Assembly: GCF_001186125.1 (NCBI RefSeq)
Contig: NW_014040155.1
Location: 52,115-77,443 of the forward strand
Length of the DNA: 25,329 nt
Reading direction: 5' to 3'
Source of the DNA: Sphaeroforma arctica JP610
Lineage: Eukaryota; Opisthokonta; Ichthyosporea; Ichthyophonida
Part shown: positions 1 through 12,900 of the stretch, in pieces
How positions within the stretch are numbered: position 1 is the stretch's first letter
Layout of the letters: the number at the start of each line of letters is the position of its first letter
Made by a program: the position numbers and the translations under genes
Notes under the pieces: generated by a model
Databases searched by the model: none
Told to the model about the DNA's origin: nothing
Seen by the model: only the letters and a program-made list of their open reading frames with translations

Positions 1-1300
1 ACGAGATGGCTCAACCGAACATAGGCTTTTAAGGACTATTAGCGTTGCTTAGTTTATCATCCGTTCAGCCAACCAGATGTGCCAGTCTGATGAAGGCTAA
101 GTCGGTAATTCTTGGTAAGTGGCAAGTTATTGCAATAACTATGGACATCAAGAGTATTTCTTTTTTTTCTTTTTCTAAAGAAAGGATTTTATGAGTCTCT
201 CGGATTCGCCCCAACGAAACATATCATAGTTTCTATTAGAACGACAACGAACACTAAATAAAATCCCTTCGGCGAAAACAGTACTGAGAGGATTATATAT
301 AGGCAATGTCTCAGCCTCACAATCCCTCAGAGTATTGCTGTTTTCACGAGGCATACGTAACTATACTAAAAGGCTCATTTCGTTTATTTACATTGAATTT
401 AATTATACTTCGACTTAACCTAAGCGTTTAATTACTCTAAGGCATTAATATCGCCTTGATAGACCGAAACTTACAGTCTTGGATACTTTTAAAAAATGAG
501 TGAAAAAAAAGAAGATAATTAGATACGCTTTTAAATCCGTGTTTTGTGCGTGAAGCAATACCTAGATGGTCATAAGACCGGTTTCAAAAGATGCGTGGAA
601 AAACTGGGGTAGATAGGATGTATAAACTACAATAAAACGTATATGTCGGTTAGTTATCAAATAGGCGCGTAAACTAGCAGAATTGACCCATTTCTGGGGC
701 CACTAATTAAATTTACTTTTTAAACACATCGGGTTGTGTTGCATGTAGGAGATACTGGTTTGTTGTATGTTGTTTAACTCGATACTACCTTTCCGTAGGA
801 CTAGCGTTTACCTCACATACACTTAATAATCGATCACCATAGTAGCATTGTACAGTTGATGCCGTGATATGTTCAGTAAAAATAATTGAGTGTATGTATC
901 GTTATCATTTTTTTGTGTGTGCATGTGTGAATCCATTGAATGGGCCCACAACTACAGTTTAAGGTGCGTAGCGTAACAAATTTCACCTCTAGGAGGTCAC
1001 GGGGCTCAGGTACAGCTGGGTTTTTGCAACCCGGGGTCTGACAGACCCTATTTTTATACTCAGATGTGCCATCTTTCACTTTGATCCATTCATTGCGGTC
1101 ATTGCGCACTCCAGTAGTACTTGCAGGCCAGTTCTTCAACTGGTGATCCTTCAGTGGTACTGAAGCCCGAGTAGTAACCCCTTCACCGCCACAGAATATC
1201 TCCTTCACTACTAGTTGTACTTCTCTATGCGCCTCACACATAATCCTAGGCTTCTGCTTATATATATGCTAATGTGCTACATTTTGAGGTACCGTAAGTA
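1..1300. other. Gene-poor stretch, nothing assignable
   Basis: No reading frame here resembles a protein I recognise. The sequence is AT-rich with short homopolymer runs. A minus-strand open frame at 873-1241 could be the eroded tail of the retroelement remnant that lies to its right, but its translation shows no motif I can name. I see no RNA gene or clear regulatory site. Confidence 0.4.
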
Positions 1301-1327
1301 GCAGCAAACAGATCCGTTTACATCTGA

Positions 1328-4202
1328 TCATTTTTTTCTTTTGAGCGCTAGACCTCTTTGTTTTAGGATCTTCGTAGCTAAACTTGCCCATTTGTGTGTC
1401 GAAGTCAAACAAGGGCTTCGACAGCATGTGCGCTTTGGTTTAGTTCGATAAGCCCACATATCCGCCCCAAGGTCACGGTATAGCTCTCCCGTAGCCCTTA
1501 TACGCACCACGTGATAAACTGGTGGTCGCACAGGTAGACCACATCTGCTGGACCTACTGAGTCTGGGTTTGTGTGGACTCTTAAAAAACTTTAGTGGAAT
1601 TAAACTAAGTTCTGCTATATTAAATTTATACGAGAGAGGTCAGTTAGGCTTGAGCAGTGGTGGCTTGTATATGATTGATCGGGATTGCCTCTTGGCAAGA
1701 GCCTTAATACCCTCGATCACACAGGTTATACCTTTAGCAACTTTGGTATTCATTTTCACTGGAAGTACTAGGGATCCATTGTTCACATGGCATCGTTGCA
1801 GATAGACGTATTTATATAAGTATAGTGCGTTAACATTGGCAATTACAATCAAAGGTTCATCTGAAGAAAAGCTAAAAAAAGAAACCTCTTCTAAATATTG
1901 ACGGGAGATTCAAACCGTACTAGGTTGGTTGGTTCAGTCATTCATATTGTTTACTACAAGAACGGAAAGGTCGCAAAGTTGAATCTTGTGTCGGGTAAAA
2001 TATGTGATGGGAGTTATTATCAACTGGTACTAGGCCAGAAACGCATATTGCCCAGCGCGGAATGTTCAGGGAAACCCGTTCGGTTCATAACATATATATT
2101 TAGTATATAATTTTCCCATCTATTAAGGTCTCCAATAGGGCCAAGTAGCATTAGTCATAACATATACTCAGGTTATAAGAGCCATCAAATTTGGAAAAAG
2201 AACTTGTATTTGATCATATAAAAAAAATAAACACCAATGTCATATCTCATTTGATCTCGATATGTTTTAACAGACCAGAGGCCGCCATTTTACAAACTTT
2301 TCGGCCTGAAAAAAAAAGAGGTACATTTATGTTCCTAGGTTAAGCATGGAAACATCTACACGCTATCTTTTTGTCACTCTCGCATGAGCTAAGTGGGGGT
2401 TGTCATGCATCGCCCAAACTTTCACGTACAGCCTCGTCGCCTCTTGTTCTACCATTTCTGGGTAAATCTCCAAAATACTCCTTGAGAAACTTTACTAAAT
2501 CTGCATCCTCACACGCGCGAAGACTCGGTTGTTGGTTTCCAAAGTATACGGTGGCACTATTGATTCCGTCAAGCTGCCTCCTGGCCGTGTGGCAAATATC
2601 GAGAAAGCCACCGATTAAATGTACGTCATAAAATCTTCGCCAGCCTATTGGTCTGGTGCCTCTCTTCTGCACTGGGTGAAACCGAATGATCTTCATCGTA
2701 CGCCAATCTGTGAACTCCTCCACCATCAGTGGGCTAGTCCACTATCAGCAAACCAGGGCATGTTACCTACTGCTTCACAGAGCGCTTTGCTTTCTCAAAC
2801 GTGCCAATGCTTATAGCGTCTCATTGGCCACCCCGCAGCAAGGCGTATCATCCGCCCAATCGCCAACAAAATGTAATTATGTCTGTTTGCACGCTGTATG
2901 TAACAATAGTAGTTCATATGTCAAGCCGCAAATCCTCGAGCCCTGAGCGGCTGACGATTGAAACCCTATGCAGACTTGCCTCCGCTCCTGTCCTTCTCAA
3001 CAAAGCACTGAGTGCACATAAAGGATATCCTTCGACAGGTTTCTTTCATGCCAACGTTTTGTTCCTGCACACTTATGCATAAATTGCAACGATTAGATCT
3101 CTTTAAGAGCCACGCTCGGGGATATCCACTTTCATTTCTGAACGGTATCTCCTCTTAAGCATATAACACGTTCTAGAGGTGTTCTATATGTACCCAGAAA
3201 CGGTCGAACAGCACCGTGACCGCTGGCTGGTCCATCATCTTCCACTCTGTACGACATTTACAGTGTCCGACACCGTAAACGGTTGCGCTGACTGAGGATC
3301 GTACCTTACCTCCCGAATTTTGCCTCTATGAAAATCTATTTCTGTCGTACCGTCCGCTGAGACACCGCCTCCCGCACCTCATCAGAACGGGTTGATACAA
3401 AATAAATATTAGAATCTAGTAGAATATTTGTCTTTATTTCATTAATATATGCTGGTAATACAACCTTTTCGTCCTATTTTGCTTCTTTTCCTTCCCACTG
3501 TGATGGAGCATAGCTTCATAGAAGGTTATCCGTCCCTTCGTGTACGTAAATACTCCTTGGTGGGAAATGTACATGTACGAGTCCAAGTGAATCCCATGGT
3601 TCTTATTGCATTCATTACATGTGGTGCTGTGCTCGCAAGAGTCAGCGTGCTCTGCGCCTTTGTATTTTGACATTCAATGACGTTTCCATTAACACACGCT
3701 GCATACTTGGTTTCAAAACCATGATGGGTCTTAGGCTATTCTTTTGACCGTTTTGTCCACCTCTTGCAATCTTCTGTGTTGCAACTTCACTGGTGGACCT
3801 GGTGCTGAGCTATCCTTGTCTCCGATGTCTAACCTAGTGGCTATCAAGCCTTGCTCCACCAAGTGGTAGTTCACCCGTTATCCGTGTAGGCTTGCACAAA
3901 TAATTCCCATGATACGTTCGTCAGCTTCCGGTGTTTACCAGTTTAGCTTCTACCGTCTTCTGTTTAGCCGACGTACTAATCTGCAAAGGTAGCTTCGCGG
4001 CACTTCAGGTGTTCTCATGAATGTAATAGTATGGAACACAAATATTCGCAGAGTCTGCCCGATTTCCCTGCATAGATGTGGTCAGTTTAGCCAAGGCTCC
4101 CTCGCATTCATTCAGGTCTTTTGACCAGAAACTGCTGCATGTACTACCGTTACCGGTAGTTATGAACTTGAGGTTAGTATAGCAATTCAATCGCCTCTGC
4201 AT
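1328..4202 (-). mobile_element. Possible LTR-retroelement fossil (Ty1/copia or Ty3/gypsy kin), heavily decayed
   Basis: Several minus-strand open fragments are weakly reminiscent of LTR-retroelement pol and gag. The block at 1328-1531 has an integrase-like stretch (WAYRT followed by K/R and a SP pair). The block around 2403-2800 has a DSG-type context like a retropepsin or pre-protease junction. The block near 3434-3673 has a CxxC-x4-H pattern that could be an eroded gag zinc knuckle. Gag-like traces lie at the high-coordinate side and integrase-like traces at the low-coordinate side, which fits a minus-strand element. The distance between the protease-like and integrase-like traces would suit the copia order, but the integrase wording is closer to Ty3 elements, so the family is undecided. 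I found no convincing pair of LTRs. It is broken many times and looks old. Limits are approximate, and each motif alone could be chance. Confidence 0.3.
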
Positions 4203-4626
4203 GCACTCTACACGCCCAAGTTTCCGTTGCTTTTTTATACTCAGGGTTGTCGACCTAGACTATTCGTGGCCATCTCGTATACCGATAGTCATATTGTCAC
4301 TACGTAAATGACTTTCATCCGATTCTGATCATATGTCGATTTGCCGTTGAAATAGGATTATCCACTTTAGTCTATATTCGATAAAGGATTTATGATGACC
4401 AATGGACCAATGGAATTTGGTCGATATGATACTTGGTGACGGAACAGATGTGAAGGATAGATTTCCGCATCCAAGAACTAGTCAATAATAAATATATAAG
4501 GCAGTAGCCCGCTCCAACTCGGGACTGCTGTTGACCAAGTACTCATAACCTTCACGCAGTTTCCAAACTAAAAAAATGTGGAAATGGCCAACTAATAATC
4601 AAAATATTTTTAGAATAGCTACAACA

Positions 4627-4994
4627 CTTTTTTCAAGTGCCAAATACCATATGGGATTTTTCACACTATTTACGAGAAGAGGTGTATGAAATAATCGTAC
4701 GGCACTGTCATCCAGAGGCTGTTCAAATACTATCGCTAAGTAGGTACATACAAAGCAACAAAGCACAACGGTATAGAATGTATACTATGGTTTCTTTAGT
4801 TCTCATCAGGGTGCTAAACGCAAAATGAAATGACATGCTAGCTATGGAAAATGCCAGACAGTCTTTTTTCAAGTGCCAAATACCATATGGGATTTTTCAC
4901 ATTATTTACGAGAAGAGGTGTTTGAAATAATCGTACGGCACTGTCATCCAGAGGCTGTTCAAAATACTATCGCTAAGTATGTACATACACAGCG
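4627..4994. repeat. Direct repeat, two ~130-bp copies 236 bp apart
   Basis: Copy 1 (about 4627-4755) and copy 2 (about 4863-4993) are nearly identical. They differ by a few substitutions and one extra A in copy 2. Both start at a C followed by six T and end in a GTACATACA-like stretch. About 107 bp of unrelated sequence separates them. Both copies keep the same open frame (VPNTIWDFSHYLREEV and onward) for about 30 residues. After copy 2 the frame runs on into a basic stretch rich in R and K and stops at 5082. I do not recognise the peptide. The high identity implies recent duplication or gene conversion. Confidence 0.85.
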
Positions 4995-5089
4995 CACGAG
5001 TCGTGGAAGACGTAAATCGTTGGGGCGGCGAAAGGAAAAACGTATTGCAGTGTCTAAAAATCGAAAGACTTGTTCACTTTGATAGGAGT

Positions 5090-8000
5090 AGATTGGTGCA
5101 TTTGTTGTATCACGACACATGATGTCGATTTCAAGGCATTAACGATATATAACCGCCAAGCTTCTTTCTACATTTTTGATAATAAACATCGTGGACTAAA
5201 GTTTACCAGCAGCGAGATAGTTATTACAATGGCAAGTATTGTTTTAGGGGTTTATTCTGCTCATTCAGTGTTTCGTCTGCCGACCAGCTTTATCTGCTGA
5301 TAGGTGGTCTGTGAATTTTGAACACCCATCGTAGGTAAATGATCCCGAGACTGCATTGCTGGAAAGCTGAATGACCTGGTTTAAACGTTGAGTTGAGAGA
5401 GTAACTCACTTTTGCACTTTAACGTTGTTTGCAACTGCTCTGACGTCCTCTATATTTTGTCTACAACTTCCAGGTACTACTGTTTCTGCTGGCCTCTTTG
5501 GTCACAAGCTCTTTGTTTGATGCATTTTACCATAACTAGGCGGAAGTAATGCAACTGGTTACATGTGCTCAATCGCAAACACACGATCCTGCATTTTCGA
5601 TCATACTTCCAATTTAATTTGGCATCGCTTCGTCGGCCATAGTCAGCATTCGGTAGCAATTTTCATCGCTGCCCATATGCCCGGAGTTTTCATTTTTTTT
5701 TCTTCTTCTCCATCCGGTATAACCCCTTCATTTTGGCTCTGGTCGAAGATTTTCAACGGAATGATGGGTTCTTGGACCACTCATCAGGATATAAGCGCAT
5801 TTGGTCCCACAGGAAGCGCGCACACTTCCATATGATTGTCAATTTATTGTAGCAGATTCTACCAATCACAAGTTTAGGTACTCTCATTGGACACCTTGCC
5901 CATCCGTACCCGAAGGACATATCAGCACATAACATCGGGCTGTCTCTCGGATACAGTTTGTGTACATTATTATTCATTAGCATATTTACAGGTCTTGATC
6001 ACTCAGAACATATTTGTGTACAATGACGGCATAAAAATTCTTGCGGCAACTCTTTCTCAATAGAAGCAACTGCTTTACGTCCCGACAACAAAGCGATCAG
6101 AAGACCTTCTGTTTTCCATGCTTAAACTCGCTGTGACACTATGCCTAAGTATTGAATGAATAGTCATTTTTTTGTCCTAAAACATTACAAAACTTATTCT
6201 GAAGCTCTCTCTTCACAACGTATGTGCTTATATGTATTTGATAAGAATGAATCTTGAATTTCATTACGGACCAACCACTCCGCAGAATGTCGCTATGGAT
6301 CGCGAGTAACTCTGGAATATCAGATTTTTGGGCCCTGCGTTAAAACTACCACTGACATGAGAGTATTACAGTTACAAACCAGCATCATTACCCTACTCCT
6401 GAATGCCAAGACATAGAAGCAACTTCTGACTTCAAGTTTATGATATTAAGTCCAACAATGATGACTGGGTGTGCTACAAATCACTTAGATATTGGTTTCC
6501 TTGTTTGTGACTTCATCAGACCCTTCGAATGTAATGCCACCAAAGTTGGGACTACTGCGTAGCGGTTAATTAACGAGGCATGCAATGCCACTATACGATT
6601 CACCAATTTACGCACCCATGATAGATAAAAGGGAAGTCTTGCTATTTTCCAGCATTAAGGCTGCATAGGTTTTAGCAGAATCTGAGTGAATACGATCAAG
6701 TCGGTGGCACGGCTCTAACAATCGACGTAGATATGTTAATGTACTAGTGTATCAACATACAGGTAGAAGCTCTTTTTAGGACGGTTTGTTAACACACAGA
6801 TAAAGGCTCGTTGTGAGACGCTTCATAAAACTCGATTGGTGGCAATATATATATTGCGCTGGAGTGTATAGTTTGACGCGCATCTTCAATCGGAAATTTT
6901 GCGAAAAACATATGATATATGACTTGCCATACATCGACAGTTGTCGAATTTGGAATTATGACAACTTTCAGACCCCTGTATGGAATACAGTAGCCCCTTC
7001 CAAACAGGATTGATTCGCGTGACTCAACAAATTTAGCGTTTTCAATATGAGTTGGTGCTGTTTATCAGTCACGACAAGGTAAAAGTTGGATGGCACGTGG
7101 TTTTTTTATATAATACTCGGGTATAGATGTTAAACACATTGTTCGTTGATTGATTCAAGTTTATAGCTACTGTGATTGTTTATCTGGCTGTGTTGAGCAG
7201 CCACTGAAAGTGTCTTTCAGCACACCTTGTTGATGATACACCCTTGTGGATACTGAGGCTGTAAAACTGAAATGCAAAGTGTTTCTAGACGTATATCCCT
7301 GCAAGACCTACATGAGAACTAATAGCAGCTCAGCTAAGGGAAGTGACCCAGGCAAACTCAAGTAGTCGTTCGTCCGTGACGAAACAATCTTGTTCAATAT
7401 CATCAAATAGATTCAAGGGAAAATATGTAAAAAATTACACTCGCACTCGACAGAAAAAGGATTTGATAGCGCCACCATGCGCCTAAAATTGGAAGGAGTG
7501 GATCAGAAATCTGCGCTTTCAAGTGATCTTCGTATCCAAAATAAACAGCTCATGAGAAACAGAAAAACCAGAGATATTTACGACTAAAACAGACATGTTG
7601 TTACCGGTGGTGATGAGTTGTACAAGGTTTTTACTACTCGATACAGATGTATGCACTGCTAGCTTCATTTGAATGTGAAGCAAGCATCTTTTGAAGTGTA
7701 CAAAGGATGGCAGCGCACTTGAAGATTTTAGGGTTCAGGGGTATAGAAGTTCATTGGGCTATAAATCAAAATTTATACGGGATTTCTATTATTCTCACGT
7801 TTCTAAGTGCAGCATACCAATATACATACGTTAGCAAAATAAACATTAAACGGGTCACCGTAAACGATGTCAGTATTTAATAAAATCAAACATAACCAGG
7901 AAAATATGTGGTTATTTGACTTGAGAGTACAATTGAAAATAGAATAAAGGTATGCTACACGGTACCAAGCATTGAGTAGTCTGTATAGCAGGACGTCGCT
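5090..8000. other. Gene-poor stretch, nothing assignable
   Basis: About 2.9 kb with only short open frames on both strands. None has a recognisable domain, a believable exon-intron series or low-complexity signature. Some of it may be old repeat debris continuous with the fossil to the left, but I see no terminal repeats or target-site duplications to prove that. Confidence 0.4.
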
Positions 8001-8031
8001 AATATATATATACGTATATATATATACACAC

Positions 8032-8066
<35 letters not shown>

Positions 8067-8153
8067 AATATATATGTATATAATAATATATATATAATAA
8101 TATAATATAAGTATATATATATATATATATATATAAGTATATATATATATATG
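8001..8153. repeat. TA-rich microsatellite with a short CA run
   Basis: An imperfect (TA)n tract contains a (CA) run near 8026-8044 and interspersed TAA and GTA variants. It is a simple sequence repeat. The minus-strand open frame read through it, with alternating C/V and Y/I residues, is an artefact of the repeat. Confidence 0.95.
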
Positions 8154-8520
8154 ATTGCTGTATGTCGATCTACCTAGGATCTTCTCGACATCGGTAGGAT
8201 TACCAAACGAAAAATCACAAACAGTAAGCGGAATATAAGGTAAACCATTAGATCAATTAGGCGTTCGGGAATTGAAATTGATGTAGGACCGTAGTGCCAC
8301 CCATACAGCATGAGTTTCTATATATTCAGCCGAGATCAGTGAATAACGATAACTTGAAATCAACTGAATGAAATTTTGGCTTGCGAAGATTCAATCAGCG
8401 CTTAAGTTCTATGCAACTACTAAACAAACTCAGCGTTCTTCGATCGATCAGCTCGGGCATGTTTAGCACGCTTGAATATTCACGAGTTTCGCACCCTATT
8501 TACAGTTTATATGCTACCCG

Positions 8521-9589
8521 TTAATTTATCAGTATGTAAGTGTGCCACTTCTGTGGAGCACTCCTCTCATCCAGATCATCGCCTCTTTTGAAACTACAGT
8601 TAGCACGACTACAGCTTATCAGATACATTTTCATAGCCATACTTCTATCTCTCTGTGTGATAGCAAGTGAATGTTTTCTGAGTTCACGGTTGAGTATATT
8701 AATCCTAAGAGTTACTTGGTCACTAGATAAAGACCACACTTTTGAGTGGTTCTTCGTGTTTCGATCCAACTCTTCCTCCAATAACGCCTCTAGTGCTGCG
8801 TCAAACTCATCAAAATCCTGGTCATCTATTATGTTATCTAGAGGATTGTTGAGACTACTGTTCGAAGTTGTTTCCTCACTATCGACAAACAAATCTTCGT
8901 CTGGATGTTGTAACTCTCCATCTGTATCAGAAACGCACGACGCATTGCTTGACACAGACGCAGGGTAAGCATTTATTTCAAACACTCCCTCGTTTACACA
9001 TGTGCATATCTGGTCCTCGGTTAACCAACAAGCACACATACAAGTACAATCACGATAGCTTGCACTATCGCATATGCACATATATTCGTTAATGAAACGA
9101 CGCCTTCGCTCTGATTCTCGATCCAACTCAGAACAGTCACATTTTGTTTATTCACAAACAATGCACTTCTGTCCAAAGCCGAATGAACTCAAACCGGCTG
9201 TACCAACTGCTGCACGCTTCAAAATCAACTGCTTTTTACGTTTCGTACGGTCAGAACACTTGGGAATACACACCTAGTATTTTCGGACGTTTTCGATTCA
9301 AACTCTCCATCGATGCTCTGCCCTTGTTAGCTTGTTTAACATTGCCACCAAATCGCCCAGTTTTCTCACGAGCGTACTGTCTTTGTGACCGTCCACTTTG
9401 CTTCTTTTTACACGGTGTTGCATCGCTCTCTGTATCACTCGCATAGCTACTGCCATCCGATACATGCGCTCTTGTTACAAATCCTCGAGTTTTGTTCGTT
9501 ATGAGTCTATCTCATTCGCCGCGTCTATTCTTGCTGCCACCCAACTTGGAGGTAGTCTGTACATATTTGCGCTTTCTAGTCTGAACCAT
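8521..9589 (-). pseudogene. Broken reading frame with CxC clusters and an acidic centre, unknown family
   Basis: A minus-strand coding-like region begins with an ATG at 9589 and a basic start (MVQTRKRK), then reads through Ser/Arg/Lys-rich sequence. The longest intact stretch (8521-9147) carries closely spaced cysteine pairs (CDC, CIC, CTCMCAC, CTC). An acidic segment rich in D and E follows (around 8760-8930 on the plus map), then a predicted helical segment containing LSSDQVTLRINILNRELRKH. The open parts are in good protein-like composition but are interrupted about twice, so I treat it as a decayed gene. Splicing could account for some interruptions, though I did not find convincing junctions. 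CxC clusters occur in some transposase-linked proteins (for example those accompanying KDZ transposases), so a mobile-element origin is possible but unproven. I do not recognise the family. Confidence 0.4.
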
Positions 9590-9929
9590 TCTAAACAAAT
9601 TGTGACTAAGTTTTGGTATCTATTATTTGTGTGTGCAAACACACACGTACGATATGTACATATGCAAATGGTTTTGTTTGTGATTGTTATACAAATTTTG
9701 TTCCGGAGAAGCTGTGTGTGTCGAATTAGTAAAAACCGGCTTTGTATACCATACCCAGATGGGCCAGAACCTCGGACCAGACCCCAAGGGGTCCAAATAT
9801 GCCATTCCTTTTTTTTATTGCATTTTTGGACAGCTCACCATCAGCCGAGGACTTTGGCGTTTTGCTTTTTGAATTTGTATGGTTGGATCAAAAGTTATTC
9901 GTGTTTGAAAATCGGGTTAAAGACCCCGG
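9590..9929. other. 3' flank of the glucanotransferase gene
   Basis: This gap lies downstream of the minus-strand glucanotransferase gene. Read on the minus strand it contains an AATAAA hexamer at 9814-9819, about 110 bp past the stop codon, a fitting polyadenylation signal. A short self-complementary GTGTGTGC/CACACAC stretch sits near 9628-9648. I see no independent gene. Confidence 0.4.
9814..9819 (-). terminator. Candidate polyadenylation signal (AATAAA) of the DPE2-like gene
   Basis: The canonical hexamer occurs on the minus strand about 110 bp after the stop codon at 9930. Position and strand fit 3'-end formation of the glucanotransferase transcript. It sits in an A-rich run (minus strand), so chance occurrence is possible. 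Confidence 0.4.
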
Positions 9930-12900
9930 TTATTGAGTGTGTGTGCCATATGCGGATCGTCGGCCGGCATCCATAATCATTTTCTTGAAGCTGTTGTTGA
10001 AGCTAGTTTCCTCAATAAGATCTTCCATGTTCATATGGAATCGATAACGCCAATAGTGTTCGGGGTTCGCCGGTACATTGATTTGCTCAACCTGAAAAAT
10101 TAGAATAAAATCAATTAGTATTCGAAAAAACGGTTCAAAACCAAACCGGGGGCTCAGAATCGGCATTTACAGAAAACAAACCCTTGAGGGTTTTGAGGAA
10201 CGCCGCTTTGAAGAAGGCCTGCATTTAGAATAAACCTGGGCATTTTTTTTTGAAAGCTACCAAACAAAACAATCGACGCTCTCGAAGTGTGAACTACGTA
10301 CCTGAGGCGGGTTTCTTCTAAGATTGCCGTTCATTCCTACGATATCCTGAATAGGGAAGATTGCCAGGATACAGGGAGCCCACAAGTGTTGATTAACAAC
10401 TTCGTACACCACAAACGGTTCGCACATGCTAGGGGCTGATCCGTGGTGACCTAGAATCTCTTCCCAGAATTTCTGAGTCACAGCGCGGTCTTCCTCCCAC
10501 CAGCCGCGAATGGAGGACATGTCATGGCCAGATGGAGAAGCTACGCACAGGTAGGGCGTATCCTGGGGATGCCAGAAGCTCTGTGTTGTGTCTGTGTGTG
10601 TGACCAGGTGGTTGATACGAGTTAAAAAGAAACTATACAAGACAAGAATATCGGTACTCAAGTGCGGTGGAACAGTGATAAGAGATGGACCACTCATTGT
10701 ATATGCATGTTGCAGATATGCTTTGCAGTGATGAGTGTACACAACAGTGCCAGACAAGAAACGAACTACCGTGTTCTCTCGTCAACAAGGTATTGTAGAA
10801 CGCAATAGCTCGTCAATAAAAATGACGTCTATACACATAAATGTAAAGAACAGTCCACGGATGTGAAGGTAAGGGTTATGCATACCTGGAGGCATTCTTT
10901 GTATGGCCAAGCGGACCATATCAAGTTTTTTCATGACACCGGGCACACACGCCGGTACCATGCCCAAATCCTCTGCACAGATCAACATATTGGTAGCATT
11001 CTTGATGGCGGGCAACTTAACACGAGCTTTCTCCGCCCAGAATTCTTCCTGCCGCGAGAAGAAGTAGTCTAAATACAATTCGTACAGCTGTGATTTGCTG
11101 TGTCCATCCAGTTCTTCAAAGCTCTTGCAGCCTGTATTCATACGCACACGCGGGTGGAACTCAGTCTTATTACTGCCTGGTACCTCAATCAATAGAATCT
11201 CGGCGTGCAGGGCCCACAAACCTCTCTTAATCTTCTCATTTCTGGCACGATCAGCCATAGACATAGTCTCGGTAGGAGCCAAAAGATTGGCTGCCTTTCG
11301 TTGTGTGTCCACATGTTCCTTCAGTACCCACACCCCATGATCTTGGGGCTCAAGGAATTCGGACTTCACATAATCGGTATACTCACCAAACTTGTCGCCC
11401 AGGAAGTGCTCGCGAATATATGGCTTGCAATACCTGTCGTAGTCGAAATGTATACCTCGGCTGCGAATCTCGTCGATGTGGATCGGAATAGCGGGGTTGA
11501 AGTAGCCCATAAGACCCGTCACAGCGTTCATGGGGATCTGAAATATATATGAATCCACACACGACAAAGAAAAGACGACAAGATATTGAGCAATCGGAAC
11601 ATCGAATACTTAAGCAATTTCAGCGCATGTACAGAGGTGAAATATACGAAATACACCTTCACATCAAATAAACCAGGAAAAGAACGATATTCACACCTGC
11701 CAGATACGGAAGAAACCAAGTACATGATCAATACGGTAAGCATCGAAGTACTCAGCCATCTGCGTCAGACGCTTCACCCACCACTGGAAACCGTCTTTCT
11801 CCATCTCCTCCCATTTGTAGGTAGGGAAACCCCAATTCTGCCCATCGACGGCGAAATCATCTTAATGCAGCGGGCGATAGATACGAGAATATAAGGCAAA
11901 TGCAAAAAGGCCGTGACAGCTGTAAATAGCTATTGACACCTCATAATAATCATTCAATATGGAGCACTATAAAACGTGCGAGCCAGAATACAAATCTAGG
12001 GCCAGTTACCCATACAGGGCAGGTATACGGGGTACGTTCGACCATTCCTCACATGAAACAGCACTAGCACCCGCACAATACGAGCACCTCAAGAATATAA
12101 AGGTTAGTAATTGAACTGACTAGATATACCTGGTGGAGCACCGGCCTGCATCTCCATGTTGAATAGATTAGGATACATCCATGCATCTACACTGTGTCTG
12201 AAAATGCCGATAGGGATATCTCCCTTCAGACAAATATTCTTAGAGCGAGCATAGCCAGCAGCCTCTTGCAACTGGAACAAGATAAAATAATGTCAGAATC
12301 AGCACAAAGGTCATGAACACAACGAAAATTCACACCAGTACATTCTTGGCATGAAACTCAACGCGAATCAGATACACCAAAGTTTGCGCGAAAGGATAGT
12401 AGTAGCCATAGATACTGACAAATTTGCTCACCTGCAAGTGCAAGTGGTATTGGATGAAGTAATGTACGGAGATATCCGTGTAGTCATCCTTTTTGGGGTC
12501 TGCAAGCACCTCTAGCTGCTCGAAAGTCTGCGATGAGAAATCTCCCCATTTGGTGAAGTCGGGGGTCTATGACGATAGACAAACAGAATGCGTGACGCGA
12601 GAATTATATACCAGCTTAATAATTTCTGAAAAGTACCTTTCGACATGGGCATCGCCCGAGAGTACTAGTCCAAGGTAATACTTAGTCTTAAAGTGGGCAT
12701 TTTGCATACGTAATGTACGACCAAAATGTATAGTACATAGCAAAATAAAGCCCAGAAGAAGCCCGCCCCCAATACGAGCGCAGATACCTCAATTATCTTC
12801 GCGAATGTACTAGCGGATGCAACACAAAACCTGCAGAAAAGTATTTATTACTCACCTGGTATATATCACGGAAATATGAGAACATGGCATACGGTAGAAG

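Noticed and set aside
280-360. A TATATA stretch followed by a spaced hairpin, resembling a similar arrangement near 4490-4550, considered as an LTR pair.
   Set aside because: The two share only loose layout and not sequence identity, so they do not support paired LTRs.
8540-8968. 142-residue plus-strand frame rich in Ser and Leu.
   Set aside because: It is the antisense shadow of the minus-strand frame at 8521-9126, whose composition (cysteine pairs, acidic belt) is more protein-like.
9398-9976. 192-residue plus-strand frame.
   Set aside because: It overlaps the antisense of the decayed cysteine-rich frame and the 3' flank of the glucanotransferase gene. The peptide has no recognisable domain and is probably a shadow.
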